This document shows, one piece after another, positions 1-8,806 of a stretch of DNA of 64,000 bases. The stretch is from contig BGKB01000013.1 in the NCBI GenBank assembly GCA_003116975.1, positions 62,001 to 126,000 of the forward strand, written 5' to 3'. This DNA comes from Aurantiochytrium sp. KH105 (lineage: Eukaryota; Sar; Bigyra; Thraustochytrida; Thraustochytriidae). The number at the start of each line of letters is the position of its first letter. Position 1 is the stretch's first letter. The notes beneath the pieces were generated by a model that did no database searches, had not been told where the DNA came from, and was given only the letters and a program-made list of their open reading frames with translations. A program made the position numbers and the translations under genes.

Positions 1-2
1 TT

Positions 3-28
3 CGCTCGCTCGCTCGCTCGCTCGCTCG
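3..28. repeat. (CGCT)n tetranucleotide microsatellite at left edge
   Basis: About six and a half uninterrupted CGCT units begin at the window edge, so the true left limit is unknown. The array lies about 100 bases upstream of the sulfatase start. The same motif recurs at 28121-28147 upstream of the GH31 gene. Confidence 0.9.
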
Positions 29-126
29 GACAGATCTCTGCGCCGCTCACGTGAACCTGCGCTCGTTTCACGGCCTCGCCGAATAACGGAGCGGGTGGTG
101 AGTGAGTGAGACGTGCAAGACTGAAG

Positions 127-1782
127 ATGCATCGCGGTCCAGAACCGCGTCCCATGAGCCGGTCCACGGCGACGCTGCTACTGCTTGCGCTTGCGGCGTT
201 AGCAAGCTGCTGCGCTGGTCTTCGCACGGAGATGAACAGGGATACAAATGCTACGAAAAAGCCCAACATCATTTTCATGCTCGTCGACGACCTTGGATAT
301 GCAGACATTGGATACCGCAACGACAATGAGATCGACACACCTCATCTCAACTCAATTGTGGCACGTGGCCTTGACCTCGAACGCTACTATGTGCATTGCG
401 TGTGCTCACCAAGCCGTGGCGCCCTCATGACGGGGCGATTTGCTCACCACCTGGGTCTGCACAATTGGTTGTGGCCCGCCAATAACATTGCTGTCGAACT
501 CGACGAAGTTTTCCTTCCCGAAAAACTCAAAGAGGTTGGCTACAAAACGCACATGATTGGTAAATGGCATCTAGGGCATCACAAATGGGGCTACACGCCC
601 AACTATCGGGGATTCGATACTTACTACGGATACTACACGGGCGGGGGAGACTACTACATGGGTCTTTGCGACACCCAGCGTCTCTGGTTCCAGTACCTTG
701 ATGCCAAAAAGCCCAAATGCAGCGACGAACCATCGTGCGTCCGAATTCCTTGGGAAGCGCAAGGCCGCTACTCGACCGAGGTTTTCGGCGAAAAGGCAGT
801 CGAAATCATCGACAATCACAACACTTCGGAACCTTTGTTCCTCTACCTCGCCTTTCAGGCCGTGCATGCGGGATTCTTTCAGCCCGACCAGGTTCCGCCA
901 CGTTACGTTGAACCGTACGAGAATCGCATTCCGCCAGGCAAGCGTAGGCAATTTGCTGGCATGCTTTCGGCCGTTGACATGGCCGTCGGAAAGGTGCTCG
1001 AGGCGCTCGAGCGCAACGGGTTCACCGATGACAACACCCTCATCATTGTGTCCACAGACAACGGTGGACCTGTCTTTGTTGGCGATGGCGTCGGCAGTCG
1101 CAATACGCCTTTCCGTGGCGGCAAGCACGCTCTGTACGAGGGTGGAGTGCGAGGCGTCGCCTTCATCGCTGGCTATGGCATCCAGCAGCGTGGTGGTACC
1201 TACTCTGGGCTCATGCACATTAGCGACTGGTTTGCGACCCTGGCCGATGTTGCAGGCTATTCGCTTGATACGAAAAAGCCACTCGACGGTGTATCGCATT
1301 GGGAACGCCTTTCCGCCCCACCGGGCAAGACGTTTGATGGACCTGCATTGCGCACAAAGGTCGTTCTGGGCAACGTCTCGGATCACGGCATCGGCTTCGG
1401 TGTTCTTTATGACGACGAGGATGGAAAGACGTGGAAAATTATCACGGGAACACCTGGTTACCCTCCCTTTCTTAGTGATGAGGCCCCAGACCTACTCCAC
1501 GGTGATAAAGGAAAACCGTGTCATAATGGCTTTTGCCTTTTCGAGATTCAATCTGACCCCATTGAGCAATACGATCTTGCGCTCAATGCCTCATACGCCT
1601 CCAAGCTGGACGAGATGCGTAAGCGACTTCTTGAAGAATGGGCCACGGCTCATCATCTCGTTCCTGATTGCGACATTCAACCCATTCCCAAGTTTGAGGA
1701 GCATGTTCATTACGCCTGGTGGCCCTACTGCGACAAAGATGGCTCGCCTCTTGGAAATGATGCGATTTTGCAAGAAAAGTAG
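127..1782 (+). CDS. Arylsulfatase-B-like sulfatase (secreted or lysosomal)
   Basis: 551-aa type I sulfatase that would hydrolyse sulfate esters, probably on glycans, in the secretory/lysosomal system or outside the cell. The N-terminus has a hydrophobic signal segment (about residues 19-32). Metal-binding Asp54-Asp55 lie in LVDDLGY. The C-S-P-S-R motif places Cys93 as the residue converted to formylglycine. GKWHLG gives Lys146 and His148, and Asp311-Asn312 in DNGG complete the metal site. The order and spacing of PHL..., the CSPSR/TGR block, THMIGKWHLG and RGFDTYYGY are those of the ARSB/ARSI group. The frame is open upstream, but the first ATG is at 127 (A at -3); ATG 154 is an alternative that gives a shorter signal peptide. 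All catalytic residues checked are present, so the enzyme should be active. The natural substrate cannot be read from the sequence. Confidence 0.9.
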   Translation: MHRGPEPRPMSRSTATLLLLALAALASCCAGLRTEMNRDTNATKKPNIIFMLVDDLGYADIGYRNDNEIDTPHLNSIVARGLDLERYYVHCVCSPSRGALMTGRFAHHLGLHNWLWPANNIAVELDEVFLPEKLKEVGYKTHMIGKWHLGHHKWGYTPNYRGFDTYYGYYTGGGDYYMGLCDTQRLWFQYLDAKKPKCSDEPSCVRIPWEAQGRYSTEVFGEKAVEIIDNHNTSEPLFLYLAFQAVHAGFFQPDQVPPRYVEPYENRIPPGKRRQFAGMLSAVDMAVGKVLEALERNGFTDDNTLIIVSTDNGGPVFVGDGVGSRNTPFRGGKHALYEGGVRGVAFIAGYGIQQRGGTYSGLMHISDWFATLADVAGYSLDTKKPLDGVSHWERLSAPPGKTFDGPALRTKVVLGNVSDHGIGFGVLYDDEDGKTWKIITGTPGYPPFLSDEAPDLLHGDKGKPCHNGFCLFEIQSDPIEQYDLALNASYASKLDEMRKRLLEEWATAHHLVPDCDIQPIPKFEEHVHYAWWPYCDKDGSPLGNDAILQEK

Positions 1783-1848
1783 CCTGGTACGGGCTCTCAT
1801 TGTAGGCTCTTCAAGACTAAAAAAGAATGAAAAAAAGGGAATTGGCCG

Positions 1849-1871
1849 CTCTCTCTCTCTCTCTCTCTCTT
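1849..1871. repeat. (CT)n dinucleotide microsatellite
   Basis: About eleven CT units in the 3' flank of the sulfatase gene, 80 bases before the start of the next gene. Confidence 0.9.
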
Positions 1872-1950
1872 TTCGCACCAGCTTGGCCCTTTGCTCATCG
1901 TCACACAACTTCAATTCTAAAATCTGGTTGTTGGTGGCGGCGAGCGTGCA

Positions 1951-2970
1951 ATGGCTACAGCGCGCAAGCAACAGGGCGCCATCGCGCTGGAGGCTTGGCG
2001 CGGCCTGTGCGTGCCGACCGCCACCAGCGAGCCCACGCTTGACAACCTCCGAGGTGATGGAGGCAAAAGACGACATGGCTCACAGTGGGTGGACCGTGCG
2101 CGTCCTAAGGCTCCAGGCGCTGTGACTTCTTCTCAAGACTCCGTGGCGGCATCGAGGGAACAAGACGAAAGCGTGCGAGAAGTGGCACTAGGGCCACGTG
2201 CCGCGGCGCTTGCCGTTCTCGGCCATGTAGCCGTGCGAGCAGCGAGCAGGCCATTTGGGTTCTTTTCTCCAACGCTCTTCAACAAAGATGAAAACGATGA
2301 CGCGGCCAAGCAAAGCAAAAGACGACCTCGAGACCGAACCTCCACGAGTGTTGGTGAAAACGAAAATCACGCAAGTGCAGACGAAAAGTTTACTGCCACG
2401 CCAAGAGCATGCCAAGGCTGCTGGACCTTCCTCGTGCCAGGAGAATCGTGCTCTCTGCGCACAGAGCCACAGCGAACGCCCAAACGCTTGTGCTCAGAAA
2501 AGGGCGGTGGGCGTGCTGTTCTTGTCGCATCGTGCCACGTGTGTGGCGCGCACACAGTTCTGGGCAGAGGTCCTACACGAAAGGAAAAGAAATGGCTTCG
2601 CCAAGAGGCCGCCGACCCAACGCAAGCTCGAAAGCGGCGTCGCCGCGGTGCCAAGACCCCCGGCGGGCAGCGGCAAAAGAAGACGCCTGCCAGTTCGCAG
2701 TCTTCATCAGAAGTCCGCGTCGCCGCTGCCAAAGCACTTGGCGTGCTCGCTGCATCGCAAGCCGCCAGAGCTCATGGTGGTGATTCTCTCTTGGATCGCC
2801 TCAGTCGCAACAAACAGCAACGATCCATTACAGCATCTTTGACATCTGCGCGCACGAATACAAGTGCAAGTACAAGCGCAAGCGCAAATGCTTCAAAGTC
2901 CGCCGCGGGCCAAACAAAACCTCCTTCAACACTACAGTCTTTTTTCGCTGCACTCAATCGCGGCAAGTGA
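1951..2970 (+). CDS. Rpr2/Rpp21/SNM1-like zinc-ribbon protein (candidate RNase P/MRP subunit)
   Basis: 339-aa basic protein. The recognisable part is a two-knuckle zinc ribbon: C154-x2-C157 followed by a LVPG stretch and, after a 37-residue gap, C195-x2-C198. The arrangement C-x-G-C-x3-LVPG-x2-C ... C-x-x-C is the pattern of the Rpr2/Rpp21/SNM1 family, zinc proteins of RNase P and RNase MRP that act in tRNA and rRNA processing in the nucleus. The C-terminal third is Lys/Arg-rich with a Ser/Thr/Ala-rich tail, consistent with RNA binding and nuclear location. At 339 aa it is much longer than typical Rpp21 (about 150 aa), and the N-terminal 100 residues have no recognisable similarity. Start at the first in-frame ATG. 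The assignment rests on the cysteine spacing and LVPG alone; another nuclear zinc-ribbon protein (for example C18orf21-like) is possible. Confidence 0.55.
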   Translation: MATARKQQGAIALEAWRGLCVPTATSEPTLDNLRGDGGKRRHGSQWVDRARPKAPGAVTSSQDSVAASREQDESVREVALGPRAAALAVLGHVAVRAASRPFGFFSPTLFNKDENDDAAKQSKRRPRDRTSTSVGENENHASADEKFTATPRACQGCWTFLVPGESCSLRTEPQRTPKRLCSEKGGGRAVLVASCHVCGAHTVLGRGPTRKEKKWLRQEAADPTQARKRRRRGAKTPGGQRQKKTPASSQSSSEVRVAAAKALGVLAASQAARAHGGDSLLDRLSRNKQQRSITASLTSARTNTSASTSASANASKSAAGQTKPPSTLQSFFAALNRGK

Positions 2971-3998
2971 GCAGTTTCGTTTTGGCTTTCGACACTTTGT
3001 TCATACGAAACGTATGCACCTGTAGAGTTGTCTGGCTTCCGACAACTCGCCCTTTCAAACATATCTTGTACAATTGCTCGATCCTGTTCTTTTTTCATGC
3101 CTCTCGACAAGTACGTTTCTTTTCTATTCTTTTCTTTTTTCGTTTTCTGCTTTTGTCACGAATAGAATTAACGTAGCAGCTCATCGTTGCTTTATTCCCA
3201 TCATCTACCTTTGCCTCTGATGCCTTGCTTGCCGCACGCACATGAACCTCAACTATGTAGCCTACACAAACGAGCGCAATGTCGTCACACATTCGTGAAA
3301 TTTACGCTCGCTGCTGGATCTAAGACCCAGGCCATGGCCAAAACGACCATGCAAGGCCCTAGCCTCATGATGAACCCATGCAGCTCACTTGAAACCACCG
3401 TCCCCCTGTATCCTCCCCGCGCCGCACTCACGGCCATCGTCCACCAGCGCGTCACCTTTCTTTCCCTTGCTTCCCCACAGCAAACTTACTCCGTCCACTT
3501 CTTCTTCGTCGCAGACCATCCTCGCTCCCATCGTTCTGGGCCAAGCCTCCCCCCAGACCGCGGGAGCCGCGAGCGGCCGCGGCGTCGGTCCTCCTCGCCC
3601 GCACGCAGGACGAGCGCGCGCTTCCTTGCGTCCTCCCTCGCCGCGCCGGGCCGCTAGATTCTGGGAGCGCGACGCAAGTCCCCGAGCGCGTGCAGGCGCC
3701 GACCGTAGCAAGCAATACCAGTAACTGTAGCCAGTGGTCAGTCGCGGCGGGCCGAGTCGTAGTACGCAAGCAGTGGGTGCGTGACGCCGGCAGAGCAGAG
3801 CAGAGCAGAGCAGAGCAGAGCAGAGCAGAGCAGAGCAGAGCCCTTTCTCCCGAGGCAGCGCGCGCGCGCGGCGGTTCGCGCCTGCCGGAGGCCCCGGCGG
3901 ACGGCCCGTGCGCGTGCGGACGGAGGCGTCGCGGGCGGACTTGCTTGGGCTTGCTTGGGATCGGGCGGAGCGGAGCGATTGGATCTGGCCCCGGGACG
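2971..3998. other. Intergenic region with 3' flank and repeat-bearing promoter
   Basis: About 1 kb between two + strand genes. It contains T-rich and pyrimidine-rich stretches after 3090 (likely 3' UTR of the preceding gene), a GC-rich block from about 3540, and the (CAGAG)10 array at 3791-3840. No ORF here resembles a known protein. Confidence 0.6.
3791..3840. repeat. (CAGAG)10 pentanucleotide array
   Basis: Ten perfect tandem copies of CAGAG ending 158 bases upstream of the ATG at 3999. The same pentamer family appears at 33921-33958, and its complement at about 28505-28540. These are three independent intergenic locations in the window. Confidence 0.95.
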
Positions 3999-4685
3999 AT
4001 GAGCCTTAGACCGCCTCACGCGAGCTCGCAGGTGACCCCGGAACAGCTGGACACGGTGGAGAGGGTGGCGCAGTTCCTGGAGACGGCGCGCGTCGCATGG
4101 GCGAGTCTTGTCGCCGCGTCTATCTTTGGCGCAGGTGCCATTGGCTTCTATTCGTGCATGGCCGTGTACCCGAACACGACGCTCTTCGAGGCCCTGGGTA
4201 ACATCAGCCTGACGGTGCTGCTGCTCTTCACCACCATCTTCTCGTATCGCCAGGAGCGAGCGCAGCTTCGCATGGCGCTCCTCGTGGCTGGACAAAGGCA
4301 CAGCGTCTCGAGATCCTTTGTCCTTGAGACTGTCCTCAAGTGGCGCCAAAACGCCAAACGATTTCCTATTGCGGCAAACCCGTCTTCCTTCCGCCACCTC
4401 TTGACCAACTACTCCGAGCCCGACGACGGCGACGCCGCGGGGCAAGAAATCGATGGCGATGACAATAACGATTCTCAGGAGAATGGATATTCCTGGGAGT
4501 CTGTCTACAACAAGATCATGGCCCTATTGGGATTTGCAGAGGGAGCCAACGACGGAAAGACCTTTGCAGGTCGCGAGATTCACCCTAGCGCAAGGAGCGC
4601 GCCGCACATTCCAGAGGATGCCATGTTCGATCTCGAGGCGCAGCTTGAAACCCAAAGAAGGCCCTCCTCGTCTCGTGGTCCATGA
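3999..4685 (+). CDS. Small membrane protein with two predicted TM helices, unknown function
   Basis: 228 aa from ATG 3999. The frame is open further upstream, but that extension translates the (CAGAG)n array and GC-rich leader, so it is probably UTR. Two hydrophobic segments are visible, about residues 32-58 and 63-85, joined by a very short loop containing YPNTT. A basic stretch follows (about 88-125), then an acidic, Asn/Asp-rich C-terminal half. The topology suggests a hairpin membrane anchor with a cytosolic tail. I do not recognise the family. Confidence 0.65.
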   Translation: MSLRPPHASSQVTPEQLDTVERVAQFLETARVAWASLVAASIFGAGAIGFYSCMAVYPNTTLFEALGNISLTVLLLFTTIFSYRQERAQLRMALLVAGQRHSVSRSFVLETVLKWRQNAKRFPIAANPSSFRHLLTNYSEPDDGDAAGQEIDGDDNNDSQENGYSWESVYNKIMALLGFAEGANDGKTFAGREIHPSARSAPHIPEDAMFDLEAQLETQRRPSSSRGP

Positions 4686-5309
4686 CGTTGGCCGCTTCTT
4701 TTGCTGGCAAATGAATTGCTGGCACCTCTTAGATTTTGAAAAGGAAAAGATGACAAAATCGTGGGCGAGTATGGTGCATAACTCTACGCTTCGCGAACAC
4801 TGTCGACCAACAAAATGCGCATGGCTGCAAAATACGGACGAGGGCGATTTTCCGTTGCTGACACTTTTGCGCTCCTGACCTCTAACGATAAGCCCGATCA
4901 TACTGTTGTTTTGTGCTCCACTTTTACTGTTGTTACATGCTCTACTTATGCTGTCATTTTGTGCTCACGCGGAGTTGGCGTCGTCGCGACTGTTCGGCAT
5001 TGGATTCTATGGCAATTTGTCAAGAAAGGAGAAGCTTTTGGCTTTCTCCATCGCAGGCTTTTTGACTCCTTGGCCAACGCGACAACAATCTTTTTTTAAA
5101 GGTTGAGTTGCAGCGTTGATGTTTGACTTAAAATCGAATTTGTACGCCTAGCCTGCGAAAGTCGCGACGACCGATAGCCGCACGTGGCCGCAACAGATCA
5201 CCACGACAACGACAAAACATGGCAGGCACCTAAAATTCAATTAGGTGTCCCATTGACTGGCCCCGCCGCCACGACGACCCAATAAATCTCTGACCCGAGT
5301 GCGAGGACC
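4686..5309. other. Intergenic region
   Basis: Roughly 620 bases between two co-directional genes, AT-richer than the flanking coding DNA. It holds a 7-bp inverted repeat at 5227-5247. Short ORFs here lack ATG starts or similarity. Confidence 0.6.
5227..5247. promoter_or_regulatory. Inverted repeat CACCTAA-N7-TTAGGTG upstream of the NSUN2-like gene
   Basis: Perfect 7-bp arms separated by 7 bases, 63 bases before the ATG at 5310. It could form a small 5'-leader hairpin or be a dimeric transcription-factor site. Nothing else supports a role. Confidence 0.35.
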
Positions 5310-8159
5310 ATGGACTTCTCGAAGTCATCGCGCCGCGCGCTGCGCAAGTTCGAGCACGAGAAACGGCAAAAGGACGCCGCAGATAGGCAAGAGTCACGCC
5401 GCCGCAAGCAGGAGCGCAAGCAGCGCAAAAATGCAGAAAAGGCGCGTCTCGCGCGAGAGATCCTCGTGGTCCCCGCCACCGCCACCGCCACCGCCAACGA
5501 CGAGGGCGAAGACGGCCAGACGTCGTACGGCAATGGCGTAGGCATTCCCGCGCAGTCGCAGGGCAATGATCAAGAAGGTGTCAAGCAGCTCAAGGACGCT
5601 GGCGGCAAGCTTTCCTCCGATGTGCTCAAGGTTCTACGCTCGGACGACGACGCTGGCGCAAGCGGTGGCGGAGAACCCTCGTCGCGCAAAAGACAGCGTC
5701 AGGACCGTCTCCAACGCAGTGTGGACAGCAAGATGTGGCGTCACTTTGACCGCAAGGACGCCGAGAATGCCAACCCCTTCTTTGCCACATACTACCAGCA
5801 GCAGCTCGATATGAGCCCAGATGGCGAAGATTGGAACCAGCTTGCGGCCACGCTCGCAAGCAACCTCAAGGTTACGTTCCGGCTGAACAGGGGCAGACAT
5901 CCGCTGACAGCTGCCGCCCTGGACGCCCGTCTTCGCAACGAATTCCAATTCCGAGGCAGTTTTGTCCGCGTTGGCGTCGACCAAATCCTTGCATCCGGCG
6001 AAGTTGTCAAGCCCAGTCCTTGGTCACGCGACCTCTGGCAGCTCGGCACTGATCGCATTGGTTTCAGCAAGGCCAAGACTCTCGAGCCGCTCTACGAGAC
6101 GCTGCGGCGTGAAGCCTCACTCGGCCATCTCGCGCGCCAAGGCATCGCCTCCATGCTTCCTGCCATGGTTCTTCGTCCGCGTCAGGGACAGACCATTCTC
6201 GATATGTGTGGCGCGCCGGGAAGCAAGTCAGAACAGGTCCTGCAAATGGTGGGTCCAACCGGAGCGCTCGTGACCAATGACTCGGACCCAAAGCGCCTCG
6301 ATTCTGTCTTTCGTCGCCTCAAGCATGTCGGGCACCCAAACCATGTGGTCATCTGCAGCCGGGGTCAGGACCTCGCGCAGCATGCCGGTGCAAATGTATT
6401 CGACGGCATCATTTGCGATGTGCCCTGCAGTGGCGATGGCACGACACGCAAATACCCGCATCTTTGGCGCCGCTGGCGGCCTCGCCACGGAGTACAGCTC
6501 CATGACCTTCAGCTTGACCTTGCCAAGAGCGCGGCAAGTTTGCTCAAGGTTGGTGGCCGCATGGTGTATTCGACTTGTGCGTTGAACCCCGTGGAAGATG
6601 AGGCCGTAGTGGCCGCCCTGCTAGAGGCTGCAGGTGGGGCTCTCCGCCTCGTCAAGATTGACCTCGGCGCGTTTCGCACACGCGCAGGCATCGAGTCGTG
6701 GACCATCGACGATGAAATGGCAAATGCTGGTCTCGACCGACCCGAGGATGAACATGTCGATGGCTCAAACGCGGACTCTCGTGAGAGTAAACCAGCACGG
6801 AAGCGGGCACGCAAAGGCCGCAAAGGCAAGGGCCAGGCGCCGGAACCGGTCACAGTAACGCCGACCATGTTGCCACCTTCGGATGCGCGTCGCACGCGTA
6901 AACTCAACCTTCCCTACTGCGCACGCGTTCTTCCGCACGACAATGACACCGAAGGTTTCTTTCTCGCTCTCATTGAAAAGGTTGCGGACTGGGATCTTGT
7001 CAATGAATTTGCAAAGCGGGCGCCGGCAGAGCAACGTGCTAGCGACAGCAAGGAACTTCTCAGTAAACTCGGCTTCAATCCGCGGATCGCTGCGGACGCC
7101 AAGCTACCCAAGTTGGCCTTTCTGGATGATCCCCCGAAGAAGATCCTCGATGCTCTCCGTGACCAGGTCGGTATAAGCGCCAAGGCTGATGCGCATCGTG
7201 ACGTCCGCTTTCGCAAGCTCGCTGCGCGCGACGAAAGTGTCGACAAGCGCTACAAGGCTGTCATGATGAGCAACGCAGCTGCGGCTGTCGTTGATGCAAA
7301 GTGGGCCGCTTCGGGATCCGTTCCCGTCCTTCGTGCCGGCGTCGAGGTCGCGCACTTGCGTTCCACGTCCACGGGCATGGCCTTTTGCGCCCTCCCGCAG
7401 GCCGGCCTTGCGCTCGCAGACACTCTTCTCGGTGACATGAACAGCGACGACGAAGAAGATGATGCTGCTCCCAAGTTTGCTGCGGAACTTCCTCCGCACG
7501 ACATGATGGCACTCCTCCAAGTCGTCATGGCAAGTATGAACAATGACAGTGACATTGAAGATGGCAGTGCAAGCGAAAGTGATGATGGCGGAGATGGTCA
7601 GGATGCTGCGAAGAGACGCAGAGGTAAGGCAGCTGCGCGTGGACCGCCCGTCCTTGAGATTGGACAACTTGCCGTTGTGCTTGAGGATGAGGACATCGAG
7701 GACGACGAAGATCTTGAGCTGTGCCAGCACCCTGCCTCGAATCTTCTCGTCGACTCATCAGTGGGTGCCAATCTCGTCCTTGCGCTGCGTCCATTCGAGA
7801 TTACTACGTCAAGTGCAACGGAAGACAGTGAGGCAGCTGCCTCTGCGAATGAAGCTGTTGAGGCCGGATCGAAGCGCCGCATGTCCAAGGCAGAGCGCAA
7901 GAAGCTCAAGAAGCAGAATAAGAGCCAATCGTCCTCGGCAAAGACCGTTTCGAGCTCCAAGGCTACAACGAAACCGAGTCAGACTGGGTCGGAGCCGCCC
8001 TCGTTGGTTGACATGTTTGCATCGACGCCGAAGCCTGCTTTTGAGATGGTCATCCAGCTCCGCAAGATTTCACCGAGCCATGTAGAGGTCGTCACAGACT
8101 ACTCTCGAATCCTCAGCTACGGCCTCACACTGCAGCATCATCTTTCGCAGCGCGCATAA
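5310..8159 (+). CDS. NSUN2/Trm4-type RNA (cytosine-5) methyltransferase
   Basis: 949-aa SAM-dependent methyltransferase of the NOL1/NOP2/Sun family, expected to make 5-methylcytosine in tRNA in the nucleus. The SAM motif I is LDMCGAPGSK (about 297-306). The two catalytic cysteines are in motif IV DVPCSGDGT (Cys373) and motif VI YSTC (Cys423), the latter followed by LNPVEDEAV as in NSUN2. Upstream, residues 155-260 match the NSUN2 N-terminal segment (NPFF..YY, then W..D...IGF). The N-terminus (about 1-55) is a highly charged Lys/Arg helix likely to serve nuclear/nucleolar targeting. Basic and acidic linkers near 500-525 and 735-800, plus a Lys-rich stretch near 870-890, make it longer than human NSUN2 (767 aa). 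The ATG context (gaccATGG) is strong. Confidence 0.92.
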   Translation: MDFSKSSRRALRKFEHEKRQKDAADRQESRRRKQERKQRKNAEKARLAREILVVPATATATANDEGEDGQTSYGNGVGIPAQSQGNDQEGVKQLKDAGGKLSSDVLKVLRSDDDAGASGGGEPSSRKRQRQDRLQRSVDSKMWRHFDRKDAENANPFFATYYQQQLDMSPDGEDWNQLAATLASNLKVTFRLNRGRHPLTAAALDARLRNEFQFRGSFVRVGVDQILASGEVVKPSPWSRDLWQLGTDRIGFSKAKTLEPLYETLRREASLGHLARQGIASMLPAMVLRPRQGQTILDMCGAPGSKSEQVLQMVGPTGALVTNDSDPKRLDSVFRRLKHVGHPNHVVICSRGQDLAQHAGANVFDGIICDVPCSGDGTTRKYPHLWRRWRPRHGVQLHDLQLDLAKSAASLLKVGGRMVYSTCALNPVEDEAVVAALLEAAGGALRLVKIDLGAFRTRAGIESWTIDDEMANAGLDRPEDEHVDGSNADSRESKPARKRARKGRKGKGQAPEPVTVTPTMLPPSDARRTRKLNLPYCARVLPHDNDTEGFFLALIEKVADWDLVNEFAKRAPAEQRASDSKELLSKLGFNPRIAADAKLPKLAFLDDPPKKILDALRDQVGISAKADAHRDVRFRKLAARDESVDKRYKAVMMSNAAAAVVDAKWAASGSVPVLRAGVEVAHLRSTSTGMAFCALPQAGLALADTLLGDMNSDDEEDDAAPKFAAELPPHDMMALLQVVMASMNNDSDIEDGSASESDDGGDGQDAAKRRRGKAAARGPPVLEIGQLAVVLEDEDIEDDEDLELCQHPASNLLVDSSVGANLVLALRPFEITTSSATEDSEAAASANEAVEAGSKRRMSKAERKKLKKQNKSQSSSAKTVSSSKATTKPSQTGSEPPSLVDMFASTPKPAFEMVIQLRKISPSHVEVVTDYSRILSYGLTLQHHLSQRA

Positions 8160-8806
8160 CCCCCCCCCCCCCAAAAAAAATAAAAAATAATAATAATAGG
8201 TTAGAAACCTTTTCCCACTTTCATCCTTGGAACTCTCCATTTTATCTTCGACGCCTTGTGATGCCGCATTTTCATCCTTTCGACTCGCTGCTCGTGTGAT
8301 TTCTCAACGTGTTCTATTCGCCAATGTACTACATGGTCTACTAGGCCTAGGTAGTATGCGCGAGCGCAAAGAGCTCATTCCTTTCTCCATCCCGAGCCCA
8401 CATTGTTATTCCGAGTATTCGGTCATCGGTCGCAGCCGCTCTCATTGGGCCTACTAAAAACCAGATAAGGGCGATCGATCGATTGCTAGTTTGCAGAAAC
8501 AAAACGACTTGAAGGAGGTGCCTCGACGTGCGAACGAGCGTGCGCGCGAACGAGCGTGCGTGCGTGTGGACGCGCGTGCGCAGACGACAAGGCAGACGGC
8601 CGGCCCGCCCACGGTCAATAGGCAGATCTGACTGACGAGGCACACAGACAGGAGAGAGAGGAATTGAGACAGCCCGCGAGGCGAAGGCTTCGTTCATCCA
8701 GCCCGGATACAACGCGCCTTGGGCTGGACAGTCCCAGTGCCACGCCCGCGCGACCGCGGAACCGCGCAGACGCGCAAGATTCCCTTTTGCAAGCGATCAT
8801 AGGAAG
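8160..8806. other. Intergenic region with C/A homopolymer tract
   Basis: Directly after the stop come a run of about 12 C, a run of A and an AAT-rich stretch (8160-8200). Further on, a 10-bp perfect palindrome CTAGGCCTAG lies at 8341-8350 and a GCGTGCGNN-rich stretch at 8525-8585. No coding sequence is supported. Confidence 0.6.

Noticed and set aside
698-2125. 475-codon + strand frame overlapping the sulfatase
   Set aside because: Alternative frame of a confidently assigned gene; composition is frame-shift-like.
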